A stretch of 64,000 nucleotides of DNA from Plumapathes pennacea (Eukaryota; Cnidaria; Anthozoa; Antipatharia; Myriopathidae): NCBI GenBank assembly GCA_964036295.1, contig OZ038464.1, positions 16,360,443 through 16,424,442 of the forward strand, given 5' to 3'. The notes under the pieces were generated by a model. The model ran no database searches and was not told the origin of the DNA. It saw only the letters and a list, made by a program, of their open reading frames with translations. Each line of letters begins with the position of its first letter. Within the stretch, counting starts at the first letter, position 1. The position numbers and the translations under genes were made by a program. Shown here in pieces: positions 60,295 to 64,000 of this stretch.

Positions 60295-61734
60295 CTAGAA
60301 CCCATTGACGGCTGCTGCGAGTTCCTTGCCAGTGAAAACAGCACCAAGACCTCCACAACCAACGCCAAATACTACAATAGCGAGCCTCACGACGACTTGA
60401 TGCCACTTCAAATGTTTCCATTTCAGTTTCAAGTGGAACACACATGGGAAGACAAAACAAAGACAGGAGCCTGTCACACTTCCCAAGAGGCCCATAACAA
60501 GACCAAAGTGCGGAACCGAAATGGCCAGAAACGTACCAAAGGTGAAGATAAGAGGACGTGTCAGCAGCAACCAGAACCAGTGAAAGCGGCTCTCTTTACG
60601 CAAGTGGGGAAAGTACGGAAGCATCTTATTATCCCAAGTCTCCAGGACCACAAACATGACGAGTGGAAACGCGAGAGTGACGTTAGCTATGACCAGTGCG
60701 TTGGATAAGTAGTAGAACACTTTCCTTGTCTTCATGTTCACCGTTATGGCTTGGTTAGTGTCCTGGCCGAACCTCAGTACACACAGAACGCCCAGCACCA
60801 CTTTGACGATCGCAGAGAAGGAAAACGACACGTTCATCATGGTCGGGTACTTGAGCGGCTCTCGCATGCTCCCCTCGACGCCTGGAAAAACCGCGTGCGC
60901 GGTGTAGCTGAACACCACCACGCCAAAGCCAACCAGAGTGGAGTCCAGATGAAACGCGGGCATGTTGTCGATCGTCATGCGCTTAAACTCAGTGACGGAG
61001 TAAGTAACCATGACTGCGATGGACAACATAAGAGCGAAGACAGAGATCATGCTGATCCACGCGATCACTGACACCCGAGTGATGAAAATACCAGGAAGGA
61101 CCACGCAGGCGCAAACAACGGTCCACTCGTAAATATCGAGCGCGATGTTCTGATGAAGAAGGTCGTTGAAGACAGTAGCGAGGAGTACCAGGTAAGTAAC
61201 GCCGATACCTGACATCTCACAGACCTGAACGGCACTGACTATAGTGTTCCCCCAGCCGGGCCAAGCCGCGTCGCCGATCTCAGGATAGTTCGTACGTACC
61301 CTCTTGCGCTGGCCCGTGCGCTTTGACTCCTCGTACAGGCAGTCGATCAAGAGCTTGCCCGTGAAACAGCAAATTACACCACACACTAAAATGGCCGCAA
61401 CGCATGCCCAACCGCCCATCTTCACTGCGTAAGGTATACCCAGGATCCCAGTGCCTTGGATGAGGTTCGTTACGTTCCAGCCAGCCATCCAAGCCGACGC
61501 GCGCCGGTCGTCCGACGGTTTCTCTATTAACGATACCGTCATGGTCGCTGACCGAAGCCTTCGAATGCTTCTCGAGATGCCCAGTCGGGAAATGCTGAGT
61601 CCGCCGAAGTGTATGCCACTTGATTCGGGGCTGGTTTTGTTTATCAGCGGAGTGTCTTCCTCGGGTTGGACCGCGACGGAAGGTGGCGAGTTGCTCGGTT
61701 CCAAAGAAATATCTTCGTTATTAATGTCATCCAT
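60295..61734 (-). CDS. VIAAT-like vesicular amino acid transporter, paralogue 2 (intronless)
   Basis: One exon, 479 residues, about 60% identical to paralogue 1 by eye. The N-terminus (MDDINNEDISLEPSNSPPSV) is unrelated, while the membrane core keeps SDDRRASAWMAGWNVTNLIQ, GTGILGIPYAVKMGGW, GFGVVVFSYTAHAVFPGVEG, RFGQDTNQAITVNMKT and VPHFGLVMGLLGS. AGWNVTNLIQ is closer to vertebrate VIAAT (AGWNVTNAIQ) than paralogue 1 is. Same strand and intronless state show tandem duplication after the loss of introns. A vesicular, proton-coupled amino acid transporter is likely; substrate not determined. Confidence 0.9.
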   Translation of the reverse strand: MDDINNEDISLEPSNSPPSVAVQPEEDTPLINKTSPESSGIHFGGLSISRLGISRSIRRLRSATMTVSLIEKPSDDRRASAWMAGWNVTNLIQGTGILGIPYAVKMGGWACVAAILVCGVICCFTGKLLIDCLYEESKRTGQRKRVRTNYPEIGDAAWPGWGNTIVSAVQVCEMSGIGVTYLVLLATVFNDLLHQNIALDIYEWTVVCACVVLPGIFITRVSVIAWISMISVFALMLSIAVMVTYSVTEFKRMTIDNMPAFHLDSTLVGFGVVVFSYTAHAVFPGVEGSMREPLKYPTMMNVSFSFSAIVKVVLGVLCVLRFGQDTNQAITVNMKTRKVFYYLSNALVIANVTLAFPLVMFVVLETWDNKMLPYFPHLRKESRFHWFWLLLTRPLIFTFGTFLAISVPHFGLVMGLLGSVTGSCLCFVFPCVFHLKLKWKHLKWHQVVVRLAIVVFGVGCGGLGAVFTGKELAAAVNGF

Positions 61735-62028
61735 GTTTCGCTGGAGGCCAATGATGATTTAGTGCAGTTCTGGTTTCACAACAAGAGAGGCAGCGTTGTT
61801 TTGCAACGACGAAGCTGGCTGACTTCACTTAGTATGCCTGGTTTTATTCAATAACAATTTCCCATTATCCTATTGTACAGGATCAAAACACGTTGTTCTC
61901 TTTGTATGTGCTCGATATACTTCGACCAATCAGGTCAAACGACAGGAACTTATTATAAACACAGCCGTCTCACAAAAGTGACACAAAGAGTCTGTCTCGC
62001 AAGGGAAACCCCGAGAGACGCACGCCCG

Positions 62029-62200
62029 GTGAGTGTTTTACTGGAAAATATACCGTGCGAAAAATCCATATGAAACTACATCCGGACCCGAGTGGCGTAT
62101 TTTCCATATCCTCACTAGTGAGGATATCGTTGGCATCATTTCCCGCTTTTGCGCATCTTCGCGCCGCCGTGTAATATCCTCTATATATCAGCCATTTTGT
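62029..62200. repeat. Palindromic element, copy 3 of family A (internally deleted)
   Basis: Matches copies near 3010 and 14637 at both ends (GAGTGTTTTACTGGAAAATA; then GCATCTTCGCGCCGCC, GTGTAATATCCTC) but lacks about 180 bp of the middle palindrome. Confidence 0.75.
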
Positions 62201-62339
62201 AATGCCCTGAGGGAGTTGTCTAATTTATGTCAGCTGTACGAAGATGTATGGTTTATATCACAAATGTCATTACACGGATTTAAATTACGTCTCAAAATGT
62301 ACAAAAACTCCAGTGGAGTACAATAGTGGAGAAGTTATG

Positions 62340-63030
62340 CCGTGTTCAGACTGGAGCGTTTTACTAAGGTAGCAGAGTTTACTTACTACTTTGTGTGTGT
62401 AAACGCCGCCGAAGACAATAGAAACTTGACCAAGGTAAAAGGTGAAATGACCTTGTGATCAGGCATGGTTTAGGTCGGTAACCGAGGTCAAGGTGACAAA
62501 TATTTCAGCTATTCAGCATGCGGTGGCACAATATTTCAGTTCTTGATCTTTTGACGATTCATACACAAACTGATTCTGACAGAGCCGACGGCCTTCTCTG
62601 TTGAACGGTTAAAAAAGGACACATGTACCACCCATAAAAACAAATTCTTCCTCTTTCGATCATCCTCCAAGACCCGGGCAAAAAGCGGCGGATCTGCCCC
62701 TGGGTCTCAGATGTCTTTCGATCGTCAGCTCTTGCACTGAAACGATGAAAAAAAAAAAAAAAAAAAAAAACGCCAAAAAATTCGGGATCACCCTGGCGCA
62801 GCTTGACAATCGCGTGTAGTGGAATAGTAAAAGCGTCTTTCCCCAAGTCTCAAATTTACCATCGAATAACGCTTTAAAATCTGGAAAGGGTATACGTCTA
62901 CTGTATATAGAATCGGGGTATAAACTTGTGCTTACCGGAGAAACTGGCTTAGAGTTGTATGGCACACCAACTTGCTGACACTTCCCTCCCTGATGTTCCG
63001 ATAATAAACATTTAGCAGAATTCATAGTTT
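62340..63030. other. No gene recognised; possible small exon
   Basis: A minus-strand ATG at 63025 opens 30 codons (MNSAKCLLSEHQGGKC ...) ending at a GTAAGC donor-like site near 62936. No continuation could be identified. An A run lies at 62748-62770. Confidence 0.3.
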
Positions 63031-63044
63031 AATCAGCCTAAACC

Positions 63045-63222
63045 TTTTTACTACTAATGGTGATCAACTAACTTCCATTTTTTCTTTTCAGTCTCTCGCA
63101 GAAATAAATTTGATTTTTGATAACTTGTTCAGGTGACAACTGACTATCAACTCTCATTAAACTCATACATTTTTTTCAAAGGTTGAGAGAATCTGTATTT
63201 TGAGCTATGGAGTGAAAGGATT
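63045..63222. mobile_element. MITE, family B, decayed copy
   Basis: Interior CTTTTCAGTCTCTCGCAGAA and right end GAGTGAAAGGATTAG resemble the copy at 21506; the left end is eroded. A further decayed relative spans about 63545-63770. Confidence 0.5.
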
Positions 63223-63224
63223 AG

Positions 63225-64000
63225 ACCAAACATAAGATATCAAACCTGGTATTTTCTCTATACAGAACAAGTTTGCCTCTGATCATAAGGGCTAAATGAA
63301 AGTGTAACAACACCATAAACTACTTGGCTAGTTGTGAAAGAGCCATTGATGAAAAGCTCAACTACACTCTTAAGACAAATTCTCCCATGACAATATATGA
63401 CTAGCCAATTATCTATGGCCTAGACAAGGTGCTGGGGCTGATATGAACTAAGAAAATCAACTGCCAAATGGTATGAGTAGCGTAGCAAAACTAGTGAGAA
63501 ATTATTGTTTGATCAGCTTTTATCTAAGTGAGCTATTGAATGCCACACTGAAGGTTAAAGTAGGGTTGATCACTCCTGGAAGTGGAAGGGTTGTTACATG
63601 TGGCACTAAGTCTCTGAGTGATCAACATCAAGTTTCTCCTTTTTCCCACACTGATATGGATTGATATTTTGCTCAGATTAAAGCTGATCAAGCCATCAAC
63701 TCTCACCACATCACATGTACATTTTCTTCTCGAACAGTTAGGGGAATTGAATTATGAGCTCAGAATGAAGGGGCAGAGCCTCAGGTAATTGGCTTTGATA
63801 AACATCTCAAATAGTTTTTGCTGTACAGACACTGCCCCATTAATCATGGAGTTAATCAAACTAAATCTAACTTGGTGTTTTGTGACAGATCCAGAAAGCA
63901 AGGAAGGCAGGGGAGAGGGGGGAGTTTGAGAGGTTTAGTCAAACCTCCCTTTGGCTCACATTAGTATACAAAAATACTAACCTTAGTGTTGGTCACTTTT
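63225..64000. other. No gene recognised
   Basis: AT-rich sequence with one decayed family B relative (63545-63770). No exon with family resemblance. Confidence 0.45.

Noticed and set aside
62660-63025. Minus-strand open frame starting MNSAKCLLSEHQGG
   Set aside because: It has a donor-like GTAAGC and could be a first exon, but it runs into an A tract and repeat-like sequence and no second exon was found. Too weak to call a gene.

Overview
The window is a piece of an animal nuclear genome, most likely an anthozoan cnidarian such as a stony coral (inference). Genes are split into many short exons with GT-AG introns, and two single-exon transporters are also present. The introns and spacers hold many short inverted-repeat elements, a tRNA-headed SINE and a LINE. 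No bacterial, organellar or viral gene was seen.

Layout: 1-2985 is a 5'-truncated L1-like LINE on the minus strand. It lies, with a palindromic repeat, in the final intron of a plus-strand gene whose last exon is 3565-3650. At 7163-24866 (minus) I reconstructed a 34-exon MIOS gene (GATOR2 complex, amino-acid sensing to TORC1). Head to head with it is a six-exon SPC25 gene (25186-27656, plus; Ndc80 kinetochore complex). They share a 319-bp spacer with YY1-, ETS- and NRF1-like sites.

28641-39866 holds two tandem plus-strand genes for very large membrane proteins: signal peptide, long parallel beta-helix-like ectodomain, cysteine-rich segment with an NFWG motif, and about nine membrane spans. 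The two copies are nearly identical except in the middle of the ectodomain. Copy 2 has a small net deletion that breaks the frame of its second exon, though a downstream acceptor would bypass it. A decayed trace of a third first exon follows at about 40525-40632. I know no functional name for this family; it is the most interesting content here.

43126-52736 (minus) is a 17-exon NOSTRIN-like gene (F-BAR plus SH3, membrane trafficking and actin). 54611-56023 and 60295-61734 (minus) are two intronless paralogues of the vesicular inhibitory amino acid transporter (SLC32A1/VIAAT) family. Between them lie a third copy that has lost nearly all its coding sequence and a set of inverted and direct duplications. 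Exon borders were assigned by eye from splice consensus, codon phase and remembered family sequences. All phases agree except one MIOS junction (exons 18/19).
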